From assembly GCA_964607765.1 (NCBI GenBank), contig CAZSNT010000002.1, positions 62,001 to 126,000 of the forward strand: a stretch of DNA of 64,000 bases. The letters run 5' to 3'. This DNA is from CAZSNT01 sp964607765. GTDB lineage: Bacteria; Verrucomicrobiota; Lentisphaeria; Oligosphaerales; JABHEG01. The first letter of the stretch is position 1. Each line of letters opens with the position of its first letter. The notes below the pieces were generated by a model. It searched no databases and was not told where the DNA came from. It saw nothing but the letters and a program-made list of their open reading frames with translations. Below are positions 47,308 to 54,621 of this stretch, piece by piece. The translations under genes were made by a program, and so were the position numbers.

Positions 47308-48056
47308 TGAAGGAACTTCTGAAGACCGTCAGCCTGGGTGACCGATATGACATCCAGGCCCGTCTACTGCCGGGGCTCATCGCGGTGTCCCCACTCTTCG
47401 TTCTGATATCCAGTTACTACGGCGACAAGGGCGAGTGGCTTGACGCCATCATGAAAGCAGGAGGCGTTGAGTTGATCATCGGCGTGGCCTTCTCGAAGCT
47501 CGCGCGGCTGCTCGGAGTGGCTTACGAGAACCGTCTCGTGCGCGACTGGGGAGGGCTCCCCGCGACCCAGTGGCTCTTGCCCGGCGACCACACACACTCA
47601 GAGCAGGTGAAAGTGCGCTGGCGACAGGCCTTAGCGGATCTGTCCGGGCTCGAACTCGACGAAACGCAGGGGGAGCAGGACGAGGGCGAGCAGAAGCGGG
47701 TGATCGACGACGCCATTGGGAGTGTGCGGAACAGGATACGGGGCACCAAGGAGGCCGAGTTCCTGCACCGGCAGAACATCGAGTACGGTTTCGCCCGGAA
47801 TCTCGGTGGCCTCCGCCGGCTCTTGGTCCCACTCAGCCTGCTCTGTTCCGCGGGGAGCGCATTCGCTGCCTGGCAAGGCCTGCTACCCTATGGTGTGGCG
47901 GGGATCCAGGCATGTGTGTTTCTGTTCGTGGCAATCTACGCAGTGAAGGCCTCAGCGTTCGTGAAGCACTGCGCGGCACGGTATGCGGAGGCGTTCTTTG
48001 CGACCATATCGCGTGTTGCCCAGGCTGAGAAGTCGCCTGACGAGAAATCGAGATGA
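47304..48056 (+). CDS. Multi-pass membrane protein of the E2-E1-JAMM operon
   Basis: 250 residues with GAGGAGGTGG upstream, overlapping the previous stop. Hydrophobic segments lie at about 20-38, 48-70 (weaker), 168-190 and 195-215. An acidic/helical cytoplasmic region (about 105-160, EQDEGEQKRVIDDAIGSVRNRIRG) separates two membrane pairs. No family recognised. As the third member of a coupled operon it may be an effector at the membrane or the substrate of the system. Confidence 0.68.
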   Translation: MMKELLKTVSLGDRYDIQARLLPGLIAVSPLFVLISSYYGDKGEWLDAIMKAGGVELIIGVAFSKLARLLGVAYENRLVRDWGGLPATQWLLPGDHTHSEQVKVRWRQALADLSGLELDETQGEQDEGEQKRVIDDAIGSVRNRIRGTKEAEFLHRQNIEYGFARNLGGLRRLLVPLSLLCSAGSAFAAWQGLLPYGVAGIQACVFLFVAIYAVKASAFVKHCAARYAEAFFATISRVAQAEKSPDEKSR

Positions 48057-48107
48057 AGCGCGGCTCAAGCACTGATGGTCGAAGAGGCGACGTTGCCGAC
48101 GCGAATC

Positions 48108-48282
48108 TCAGTCAAGGGGATTCTCACCGAACGTGATCGCGAAGACCATGGCAGCGAACATCGGCGGGGTCACGAGCGGCGTCACGACGCCCGATGGCCA
48201 GTCCCATGCATGCTGCGCGATCATCGCGAAACAGGTCGGGAAGAGGACCAGGACCATTCCGCGCAGCCTCGTGTAGTCCATG
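48108..48282 (-). pseudogene. Frameshifted small two-helix membrane protein gene
   Basis: The ATG has GGAGGGG upstream. The first 15 codons read MDYTRLRGMVLVLFP; after a run of four C (48238-48241 on the + strand) the sense continues one frame over as TCFAMIAQHAWDWPSG, then two hydrophobic stretches and GENPLD before a stop. Joined, this gives a convincing 57-residue two-helix protein. Unjoined, it is a 52-residue charged peptide. One base too many in the C run, by mutation or sequencing error, explains it. It follows another small membrane protein gene by 12 bp. Confidence 0.5.
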
Positions 48283-48294
48283 AGCCGCCCCTCC

Positions 48295-48495
48295 CTACCA
48301 GAGCCCGAGCAGGCGAAGCAACAGGCCGCCGAAGATGTAGAGCATCTGGAACCCGAAACACCACCAGAACCAGACCGCGGGATCCAAAGGGATGCCCGGC
48401 TGTGGCCTTTCCTGCGGTTGAGGGCGGGCGGCTGGCGTACGCAGCGGCCTCGAAGCGCCGCGAAGCCTGCTATTCAGCGGGATTGGTCGAGCCAT
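48295..48495 (-). CDS. Small single-helix membrane protein with basic Pro-rich N-terminus (66 aa)
   Basis: Starts 26 bp inside the end of the JAMM-E1 gene with GGGGAGGG upstream. About 40 residues of Arg/Pro-rich disordered chain (RPQPQERPQPG) precede one transmembrane helix (about 45-64). The N-terminus (MARP..., ...PQERPQ) loosely resembles the 65-aa protein at the head of the same unit. Possibly a membrane-bound target or anchor of the module. Confidence 0.55.
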   Translation of the reverse strand: MARPIPLNSRLRGASRPLRTPAARPQPQERPQPGIPLDPAVWFWWCFGFQMLYIFGGLLLRLLGLW

Positions 48496-49963
48496 GGTCG
48501 CCCTCCCCGATTTGTTCCATGGCTCCCGCGAATCGTCTCGTGCTGGGGGCAGCTTCCCGGGTCAGGAACGGCGCTCGGTCGCCAGCGAACAGGTAGCCGT
48601 CAGGTGAACAGGTGGCGCAGCGCACACGTTGACCATCCTCGTTCCGCTCGTAGAAGTGCGGGGTCGCTCCGTTCCCGAGCAGGTCGAAGGACACCATGTC
48701 GGGGCTGTGGTCTGGCGTCGCGCCACTCAAGTACCGGAGAATCTCCCATACGCATGCGCCAGCAAGGAACGTGTTGACTGGCATCACTGAAGGCGCTGGC
48801 ATGTCAGCACCGACGACGTAGCCGCGTTCGCGTTCGGTTTTGTAGTCGCCCTCATTCAGTAGCCCTTGCCGCATGCGGTTCGGGTCCAGGAAGCCCGCAC
48901 AGGCGTGGCAGAGATTCAACCCGGGCGCGAGTCGCATGATCTGGCCCCGAATACTCTTCAGCACGCCGTTTTCGACATCGATTGCCGTGCCTGCGTCGAA
49001 CATGACCTGACCATGCGCCATCGCGAGGTGGCTACAGATTCCCCTGGTGACAACGCTGTCGGTAGCGACCACGAGCATATGGCAGGGCTTGAGTTGGTCC
49101 TGGATACCGGCCTCGCGTACGTCCCCAAAGATGGCGACGGCCGATGCATCCGGATTGCTGTGCCGAATGGCCTCCTGACAGAGCCGGACTTTTGGGATGC
49201 AGCGATCGGCATCGCCGCGATTGCCATACCAGGAACGGTTGACGTTCTCAACTGCGAAGACATCCGAGTCCAGCAGCGTGAGGGCGAACCCGAGATTGGC
49301 CAACTGGACGGCAATGCTCTCGCCGAGGCTCCCCGTGCCGATTACACCGACGTGCACGTGCTTCGTCAGCCTGGGTAGTTCCGGTCCGAAGGCAAGTGCA
49401 AACCGCGACCAGAACAGCTTGTCCAGCCGCGACCCGGTGAGGGCTATCGCTGATGACTGGGGAATGACGATCTTGAGACGGGACCGGCACGGTATGATGA
49501 TCTGGTCGACAGAATCACGTCGGTCCGTGGATACGTTGTAGAAGTGTGCTTCAGCGTGGTTGAATCCCTTGTCCACAACCATGGTGGCGACGCCCATGCC
49601 GGGGAATGCCCGCACCACGGCCGGAAGCACTTGGTCCCCGGCTGCCAGATCGAGACCGCTCTCGCAGACACTCCCATGGGAGAACGGGTGGGTATGGAGC
49701 AACACGGGGTGAAGCTGCCGGCTGGCACAGCACCGCAGTACGTCATGGAGCCAGCTCTTGCTCGGCCGGACTGTCACCGGGGTCTGTTCGGCGTAGTCCG
49801 ACGATCTGGGTAGGAACACGGTCTTGACGAGCAGCCGGCAGTGCCGCGGCGAGGTCGACCAGTTTCCCGCAAGAACGGCCATGGCCTCGTTTGGCGACGC
49901 CTCGGCGCAGAGGTCGACGATGCGGTCGTGGACTGCTTGCGTGATGATAATCTCTCGTCGCAT
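48470..49963 (-). CDS. JAMM-E1/ThiF fusion protein
   Basis: 497 residues; the start is the ATG preceded by AAGGAGGCGC. About 1-150 is a JAMM domain: E26 (NEAMAVLAG), H90-x-H92-P, S102-x2-D105. About 200-470 is an E1/ThiF domain: VGVIGTGSLGESIAVQLA (GTGSLG at 209-214), LTLLDSDVFAVENVNRSWYG, VVATDSV, and CxxC pairs (CHAC, CATC) for zinc. An E2 is encoded just upstream, so this module carries all three activities on two chains in an order opposite to the single-chain enzyme at 45.2 kb. Translation overlaps the following small membrane gene. Confidence 0.88.
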   Translation of the reverse strand: MRREIIITQAVHDRIVDLCAEASPNEAMAVLAGNWSTSPRHCRLLVKTVFLPRSSDYAEQTPVTVRPSKSWLHDVLRCCASRQLHPVLLHTHPFSHGSVCESGLDLAAGDQVLPAVVRAFPGMGVATMVVDKGFNHAEAHFYNVSTDRRDSVDQIIIPCRSRLKIVIPQSSAIALTGSRLDKLFWSRFALAFGPELPRLTKHVHVGVIGTGSLGESIAVQLANLGFALTLLDSDVFAVENVNRSWYGNRGDADRCIPKVRLCQEAIRHSNPDASAVAIFGDVREAGIQDQLKPCHMLVVATDSVVTRGICSHLAMAHGQVMFDAGTAIDVENGVLKSIRGQIMRLAPGLNLCHACAGFLDPNRMRQGLLNEGDYKTERERGYVVGADMPAPSVMPVNTFLAGACVWEILRYLSGATPDHSPDMVSFDLLGNGATPHFYERNEDGQRVRCATCSPDGYLFAGDRAPFLTREAAPSTRRFAGAMEQIGEGDHGSTNPAE

Positions 49964-49973
49964 TGCGCCTCCT

Positions 49974-50381
49974 TCAGAGCCCTGCCAGCATGTGGTAGAT
50001 GGTGTTGACAACTGTGGCGAGATTGTCGCCGCTGATGACATCGGGCGTCGGGTTCCAATTCCGCAAGTGCAGACAGAACCACGCGTAGCCGTAGCGCGAC
50101 GGCTTGCCGTGCTGCTCGAAGATATGCCCAGGAGAACGCCCGGAACGCGACCGGAGATCCTGGTCAATGTAGAAGTGACGCGGCATGACCGTCACAGGCT
50201 GATCCAGACCGGGAAGCAGCAGGAGCAGGTCCGATTCACCTTGCTGGAAGTTGCTCGGCAACGGGAAGTGTTCGAACGCTATCCAGGTCGCATCCTCGTC
50301 GTCGTAGCGGATCAGGCACTGCGGGAGCAGATAGGCAAGAAGCTGTAGGTTGGCGGAATACCAACGCTCTGTTGCGGTCAT
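49974..50381 (-). CDS. E2-like conjugating protein (standalone)
   Basis: 135 residues, GAGAGGGA upstream, 10 nt before the JAMM-E1 gene. The sequence LPSNFQQGESDLLLLLPGLDQPVTVMPRHFYID, RYGYAWFCLHLRNWNP and DNLATVVNTIYHML follows a bacterial E2 subfamily in which a cysteine in a WxC.H strand (C103) is the active site. Pairing with a JAMM-E1 gene supports the call. Modifier partner not evident. Confidence 0.7.
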   Translation of the reverse strand: MTATERWYSANLQLLAYLLPQCLIRYDDEDATWIAFEHFPLPSNFQQGESDLLLLLPGLDQPVTVMPRHFYIDQDLRSRSGRSPGHIFEQHGKPSRYGYAWFCLHLRNWNPTPDVISGDNLATVVNTIYHMLAGL

Positions 50382-50469
50382 GGCGTGTCCCTCTCGGGTG
50401 GCCGTCGCATCCTGTAGTAACCCGCACCTGCGATCGGCGCGGATCGAATGCCGGTTTGGGCCGACGAAC

Positions 50470-50667
50470 TCAACACCCATAGGTAGCGGGAATGACTTTG
50501 CTGACCGATTCCGGCCGGACCTCGATGTTCTGGGCCGGGGGCGCTCCGGTGTAGGGCACGACCTGCGCCTGCTCCGGTGGCATCACGGTGCCGAACTGGG
50601 GACGTTCCTGGGGGCGTGTGTTCGAGCGGCGGCGGAAGGGACCATTCCTGAAATCGAAGCGAGCCAT
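50470..50667 (-). CDS. Small protein (65 aa), unknown; possible modifier or target
   Basis: First gene of the - strand module, AGGAGG upstream. The N-terminal 25 residues are basic and disordered (FRRRSNTRPQERPQ); the rest is Pro/Val-rich, ending IPATYGC. The size and position are those of a modifier gene, but no beta-grasp pattern is visible and the C-terminal glycine is followed by cysteine. It may instead be the substrate. It resembles the 66-aa membrane protein of the same unit in its MAR...RPQERPQ start. Confidence 0.45.
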   Translation of the reverse strand: MARFDFRNGPFRRRSNTRPQERPQFGTVMPPEQAQVVPYTGAPPAQNIEVRPESVSKVIPATYGC

Positions 50668-50742
50668 GACGGGCCTCCTGTTGACTGTGTTCTGCTCGGA
50701 CCTGCCTGCCGTGAGGACGGGCGTTTACACCTTATTGGTTGA

Positions 50743-50806
50743 CCGTCTCAAGTCGGACGCACGCCGGTGTTGAGACGGACAATGTCCATAGTGGATGCTT
50801 GCGTGC
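50743..50806 (+). promoter_or_regulatory. Operator inverted repeat and sigma-54-like promoter
   Basis: CCGTCTCAA (50743-50751) and TTGAGACGG (50770-50778) form a 9-bp perfect inverted repeat with an 18-nt spacer, using the same core as the 24.6 kb and 43.8 kb repeats. TGGATGCTTGCGTGC at 50792-50806 has GG and GC exactly 10 nt apart and an intact TGC. It could drive the + strand gene at 50.87 kb; the operator sits between divergent genes and could serve both. Confidence 0.5.
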
Positions 50807-50866
50807 TGAGGAGGGGAGCACGCCATAGACGTGGCAGCAGGCGGAGCGACTGAGGAGTAAGAAACC

Positions 50867-51640
50867 ATGGGCAGCGATTGGGGCGCATGGGGTGAGTTCG
50901 GCGGGGTCGGCGCAGACGCCGACGGCGGGATTGGCGATAGTGACGACGGCTCATTGGGTGACTGGACGGATGGGTTTGTACCAGACTTGGACGTGCCAGT
51001 TCCGGACAGCGGCGACGCGTTTGGCGACTGGGCCATGGCGGCCGCGGGAGAGGGTGGGCCGCAGTTCGACGGCCAGACAGAGAGCGAGATGGACGCGCTC
51101 TGGGACATCCTGGAGAGCGAGAGCGCGGAACTCGTCGGCGATGATGCACTCGGCGACCCGATAGCCCCTGCAGAGGTCTATGAGGACCTCTTCACAGCAC
51201 CCGAGACGGGCGGAGACTCAGGAGACACCGTATGCAGCGAGGAACTGCTTGCGTTGTACGGCGCGCTGTTCGCCGCGGACGGTCAGGTCAAGACCATCTT
51301 CGAGAACGAGAAGAAGGTATGGGATGACTGGGGCGACGGCGATGGGCACGTCGTCGATGACATTGGCAGGGAGGGCGCCCCGCCTGCCGGGGCATGCTGC
51401 GGTACATCGCGGCACCGGATCGACTACCCGGGGGCAGAGGATCTTGAGAACACCCCCGGCTTGACCGATGATCTCGAGCAAGACTCGTCCGTCCCGGACG
51501 CGGACGCTCTTCTGGATCGGATCATAGACCGCCTACAGTCTCTGCCTCGCCCAGAGGCCAAACGGCTTGTGGAAGACGCCTGGCGATCAGGCCTGATCTC
51601 CCGAGCGACGGCGACGTGGCTGATACGAACCTATCTGTAA
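50867..51640 (+). CDS. Acidic W/D/G-rich protein, paralogue of the one at 21.1 kb
   Basis: 257 residues; ATG with GAGGAGTAAGAAACC upstream. The N-terminus MGSDWGAWGEFGGVGADADGG is Trp, Gly and Asp rich, and the first 120 residues are strongly acidic. The last 43 residues (LQSLPRPEAKRLVEDAWRSGLISRATATWLIRTYL pattern) align with the C-terminus of the 21.1 kb protein, with GLIS/GVIS, TA..LIR.Y shared. No known family. It is encoded next to the fourth E1/E2/JAMM module, across a shared operator. Confidence 0.6.
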   Translation: MGSDWGAWGEFGGVGADADGGIGDSDDGSLGDWTDGFVPDLDVPVPDSGDAFGDWAMAAAGEGGPQFDGQTESEMDALWDILESESAELVGDDALGDPIAPAEVYEDLFTAPETGGDSGDTVCSEELLALYGALFAADGQVKTIFENEKKVWDDWGDGDGHVVDDIGREGAPPAGACCGTSRHRIDYPGAEDLENTPGLTDDLEQDSSVPDADALLDRIIDRLQSLPRPEAKRLVEDAWRSGLISRATATWLIRTYL

Positions 51641-51718
51641 GGTGCTTCAACTGGGGCCGTCCATTGCGGTCTGTCTACGTGCCATTATGTTGCTCAACGG
51701 AGAAGCTGGGACAAGACA

Positions 51719-52137
51719 TGCATGTGAGCCTGCCGATCGACATCCGAGATGTTCTGCACGCGGGTTGCGTTGAATCGGGAGCGGCTGGAGCTCAAAGCCG
51801 GCAGGAACCCGGAAGCCGTGCTCCATACGCTGTGTGCATTCACCAGCGATTTCCACAGTCTGGGCGACTGCTGCATCGTCATTGGCGTGGCGAGAGAAGA
51901 CGGACGCCTTCTCTGGCCCCCGTCGGGCTGCCGCTTGAGAACTTGGATAGGATTGAGAAGGACATTCTGGTGCTGGAGCATCGGAGCATCCCTTACCGCC
52001 ACCCGATCACTGCACTGCACAGCATTGATGGACGTCATATTCTCGCGCTCTGGGCCGGTGAGGGCCAGAGGCGGGACCGCACCGACTTCGAATACGGACA
52101 CGGAGAAACCCGGGCGCGTGCATGCGACTGCCCCCAC
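51719..52137 (+). pseudogene. AlbA_2-type gene remnant, copy 1 (two frameshifts)
   Basis: The reading SLPIDIRDVLHAGC is in one frame, RLELKAGRNPEAVLHTLCAF to CCIVIGVAREDGR is in a second, and GLPLENLDRIEKDILVLEHR to HILALWAGEGQ is back in the first. Together they make an AlbA_2 domain broken by two compensating frameshifts. The rest of the gene is missing. The first 36 nt and another block of about 35 nt are identical to the copy at 62.92 kb. Confidence 0.75.
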
Positions 52138-52162
52138 TGCACGACGAAGAGGAGCTGCCGCA

Positions 52163-54538
52163 ATGGCTCAAGCTGACCCAGTCCCCGGTTCTTCGTATGC
52201 AAACGCGGTCGGAAAACTGGCTGAAGTCAGCAAGCTGATCTTTGCCCCCGTCTCCACATACCTGCAGGGCCATGCCGAGGCCAGCAAGGTCAGACGCATC
52301 GCCAAGGCGGAAGTGGCGACGGCGGAACTCCGGGAGCGGGCACAGATGGCCCATGAGCTGCGGGTGATGCAGCATCAGCACAACATGGAGCAGATACTCG
52401 CCAAGGCGGAGACGCAGCTCCCAGTAGACGCCGACGCAAATCCCCTTGATCCCTACTGGCTGGCAAAGTTCCGGAGGGCCGCACAGGATGTCCAGGACGA
52501 GACTGTGCAGGAGCTTTGGGCGAAGCTGCTCTGCGGGGAAATCGAGCGCCCGGGATCGTTCTCCCTGCGACTCATCAGCTTCCTGGAACTGATGTCAACC
52601 GAAGAGGCCCACTCGTTCGTGCGGTTCTACAAGTACACTTGGCGTGACCGCGAAGGCAATCGAGCTTACCAGGTTTTCACAAGAGAAACGGAGAGCCTGC
52701 TCCGGGACAGACAGGGCTTCGACTTCCACTTCTACCAGACGTTGGACGACCTGGGACTCATCACCAACCAGACGCTCGTTCTGCGTAGCGAAAGCGAGTT
52801 TGGTTTGGTGTTGGCCTACGGTAGACGTGGCTTCCGATTCAGTGCCGAGAAGACGGGTGTCACGATCCACATCCGCCGGCTGACGAAGGTAGGGAGCGAA
52901 CTGGGGAAGCTCTGTGAGCACAAGCTGGATCCAGAGTACCTTGATGTCCTGCTCTTCTCGCTTCCGGACGGCGTGACGGTCTGCGACCATGGCCTTGGGG
53001 AGCCCCCTCGACCGCTGGCTCCGGAGATAGCGGAACAGGTTGCGTCCCACGCAGGCAAGGCCGTGGCCGACGTCGATGGTGATGACTACGGCGCGCTGCA
53101 AGAGCTAAAGCTGTGCAAAGGCAATGAGCAGGGAAGCCTTCCGCTACTCACGGCACTACAGAAGATCGAGCTCATAAATGCACCTCTGGCCGAACTGGAC
53201 GTGCTGCGGTCGTTCCCCTTGCTTGAGGAGATCCGTTTTTCAGGAGGGAGCTTACCTGATCTATCTTCGCTGCGGGAGCTTCCCAGGCTTCGACGAATCT
53301 CGCTGGACGCCTATTCCGCCGACACACTGCGGGTTCTGGCTTCATTGGAGCAGCTCGAGTTCCTGAGCGTTGGCCTGCCATTTGAGGGACCGCCCGTAGA
53401 CCTGTCGCCGTTGGGCAAGCTGACTTCATTGAAGAGTCTGTGCGTCGTGCCCGGTTCGATCAAGAGCCTGGACTGGATCGCGAAGCTCACACAGCTTGAG
53501 AGTCTCTGCCTCAACCAGACGGACGTTGTTGACCTCTCGGCGTTGGCGGTCCTACAGACGCTGCAGGCTCTTTACATGCGCGGCACCAAAGTCGAGGATC
53601 TGTCTCCCCTGCGGAGGAGCGCAGCACTCCGGAAGCTCGACATGACGTATACGCAGGTAAGCGATCTCGAGCCACTCGGCAGTTGCACCGACATGGAGGT
53701 GCTCAAACTGGGAGGGACCAAGGTCCAGGATCTCAGCCCTTTGGGGACGATGGGTTCGCTGCGCGAGTTGGAACTGTGGAGCACACGAGTAGGGGACGTG
53801 TCCCCGCTCGCCAGTTGCGTCTCCCTCGAGAAACTCAGACTGTCCGGGACCGCGGCTGGCACGATTGAGCCACTACGGAGCTTGAAGCATCTGACGAAGC
53901 TCCACCTCCAAGGCACGGCGGTCGGTGATTCCAGCGCGCTAACGGGCATGGCGGCGCTGGCGGACCTGAATCTCTCGAAGACGGGCATACAGGAGCTACA
54001 CGGGCTGCGAGGAGCAAAGACGCTTCGGGCCCTCGACCTCAGCGGACTGGAGCTTGACGACCTTGAGCCCCTCAGAGGCTGCCAGAACCTGGAGCGACTG
54101 TCCTTGCGGGAAAGCGCGCTGCCAGGCGTGGACTGCCTCGCCGAGTTGGGCCAGCTAAGGGTGGTTGATCTCTCGGGCGCAGAGCTGTCGGAACCGTGCA
54201 GCATAGGTGCATTGCGGCAGATAGAGTCGCTGTGTCTTTCCGGACTGCTTACCGAAGTGAGTTTCCTATCCAAGCTGGACAACTTGGTGGAGCTGAGTCT
54301 CGCCGAGGTCGAACTCCCTTCGCTCGAACTGCTTTCTGGTATGGGGCGTCTCACTACGCTCGTCCTTCGGGACATCAAGGCGAGGGACTTCGCGGCCCTT
54401 TCATCGTTGCCGCGTCTGGTGTCAATTGAGGTGACCGGGGAGTACGCGAGGAAGCGCGACCTGCTGCCGCTGGTCAGAGCGAACCCCAGACTGATTGTGC
54501 ATTTCCAGAACTGGGTCCACGACCCGACGCGGGACTGA
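52163..54538 (+). CDS. DUF2806-like plus leucine-rich repeat protein
   Basis: 791 residues from the ATG with GAGGAG 8 nt upstream; longer in-frame readings run into the AlbA_2 remnant. Residues about 10-260 fit DUF2806 (helical, AEVATAELRERAQ..., DPYWLAKFRRAAQDVQDETVQELWAKLLCGEIERPGSFSLR). From about 310 to 780 there are some 18 leucine-rich repeats of 22-23 residues (L..L..L..L.L..T.V.DLSPL). DUF2806 proteins occur in defence islands. The LRR part probably recognises a phage protein and the N-terminus executes; this division of labour is inferred. Confidence 0.78.
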   Translation: MAQADPVPGSSYANAVGKLAEVSKLIFAPVSTYLQGHAEASKVRRIAKAEVATAELRERAQMAHELRVMQHQHNMEQILAKAETQLPVDADANPLDPYWLAKFRRAAQDVQDETVQELWAKLLCGEIERPGSFSLRLISFLELMSTEEAHSFVRFYKYTWRDREGNRAYQVFTRETESLLRDRQGFDFHFYQTLDDLGLITNQTLVLRSESEFGLVLAYGRRGFRFSAEKTGVTIHIRRLTKVGSELGKLCEHKLDPEYLDVLLFSLPDGVTVCDHGLGEPPRPLAPEIAEQVASHAGKAVADVDGDDYGALQELKLCKGNEQGSLPLLTALQKIELINAPLAELDVLRSFPLLEEIRFSGGSLPDLSSLRELPRLRRISLDAYSADTLRVLASLEQLEFLSVGLPFEGPPVDLSPLGKLTSLKSLCVVPGSIKSLDWIAKLTQLESLCLNQTDVVDLSALAVLQTLQALYMRGTKVEDLSPLRRSAALRKLDMTYTQVSDLEPLGSCTDMEVLKLGGTKVQDLSPLGTMGSLRELELWSTRVGDVSPLASCVSLEKLRLSGTAAGTIEPLRSLKHLTKLHLQGTAVGDSSALTGMAALADLNLSKTGIQELHGLRGAKTLRALDLSGLELDDLEPLRGCQNLERLSLRESALPGVDCLAELGQLRVVDLSGAELSEPCSIGALRQIESLCLSGLLTEVSFLSKLDNLVELSLAEVELPSLELLSGMGRLTTLVLRDIKARDFAALSSLPRLVSIEVTGEYARKRDLLPLVRANPRLIVHFQNWVHDPTRD

Positions 54539-54621
54539 CGACCAGTGATCGTGGACGCAGTTGTCGCGATGCCCTGTCCGATCGCATCCGACGGAGAATG
54601 TAGCCCCACGAGGAGAACGTC

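Noticed and set aside
48075..48596. 173-codon open frame on the + strand
   Set aside because: Opposite the small membrane genes and the JAMM-E1 end; translation is charged low-complexity sequence with no ribosome-binding site.
53572..54609. 345-codon open frame on the - strand, Ser/Arg-rich
   Set aside because: Mirror image of the leucine-rich repeats; repeats produce long antisense frames.
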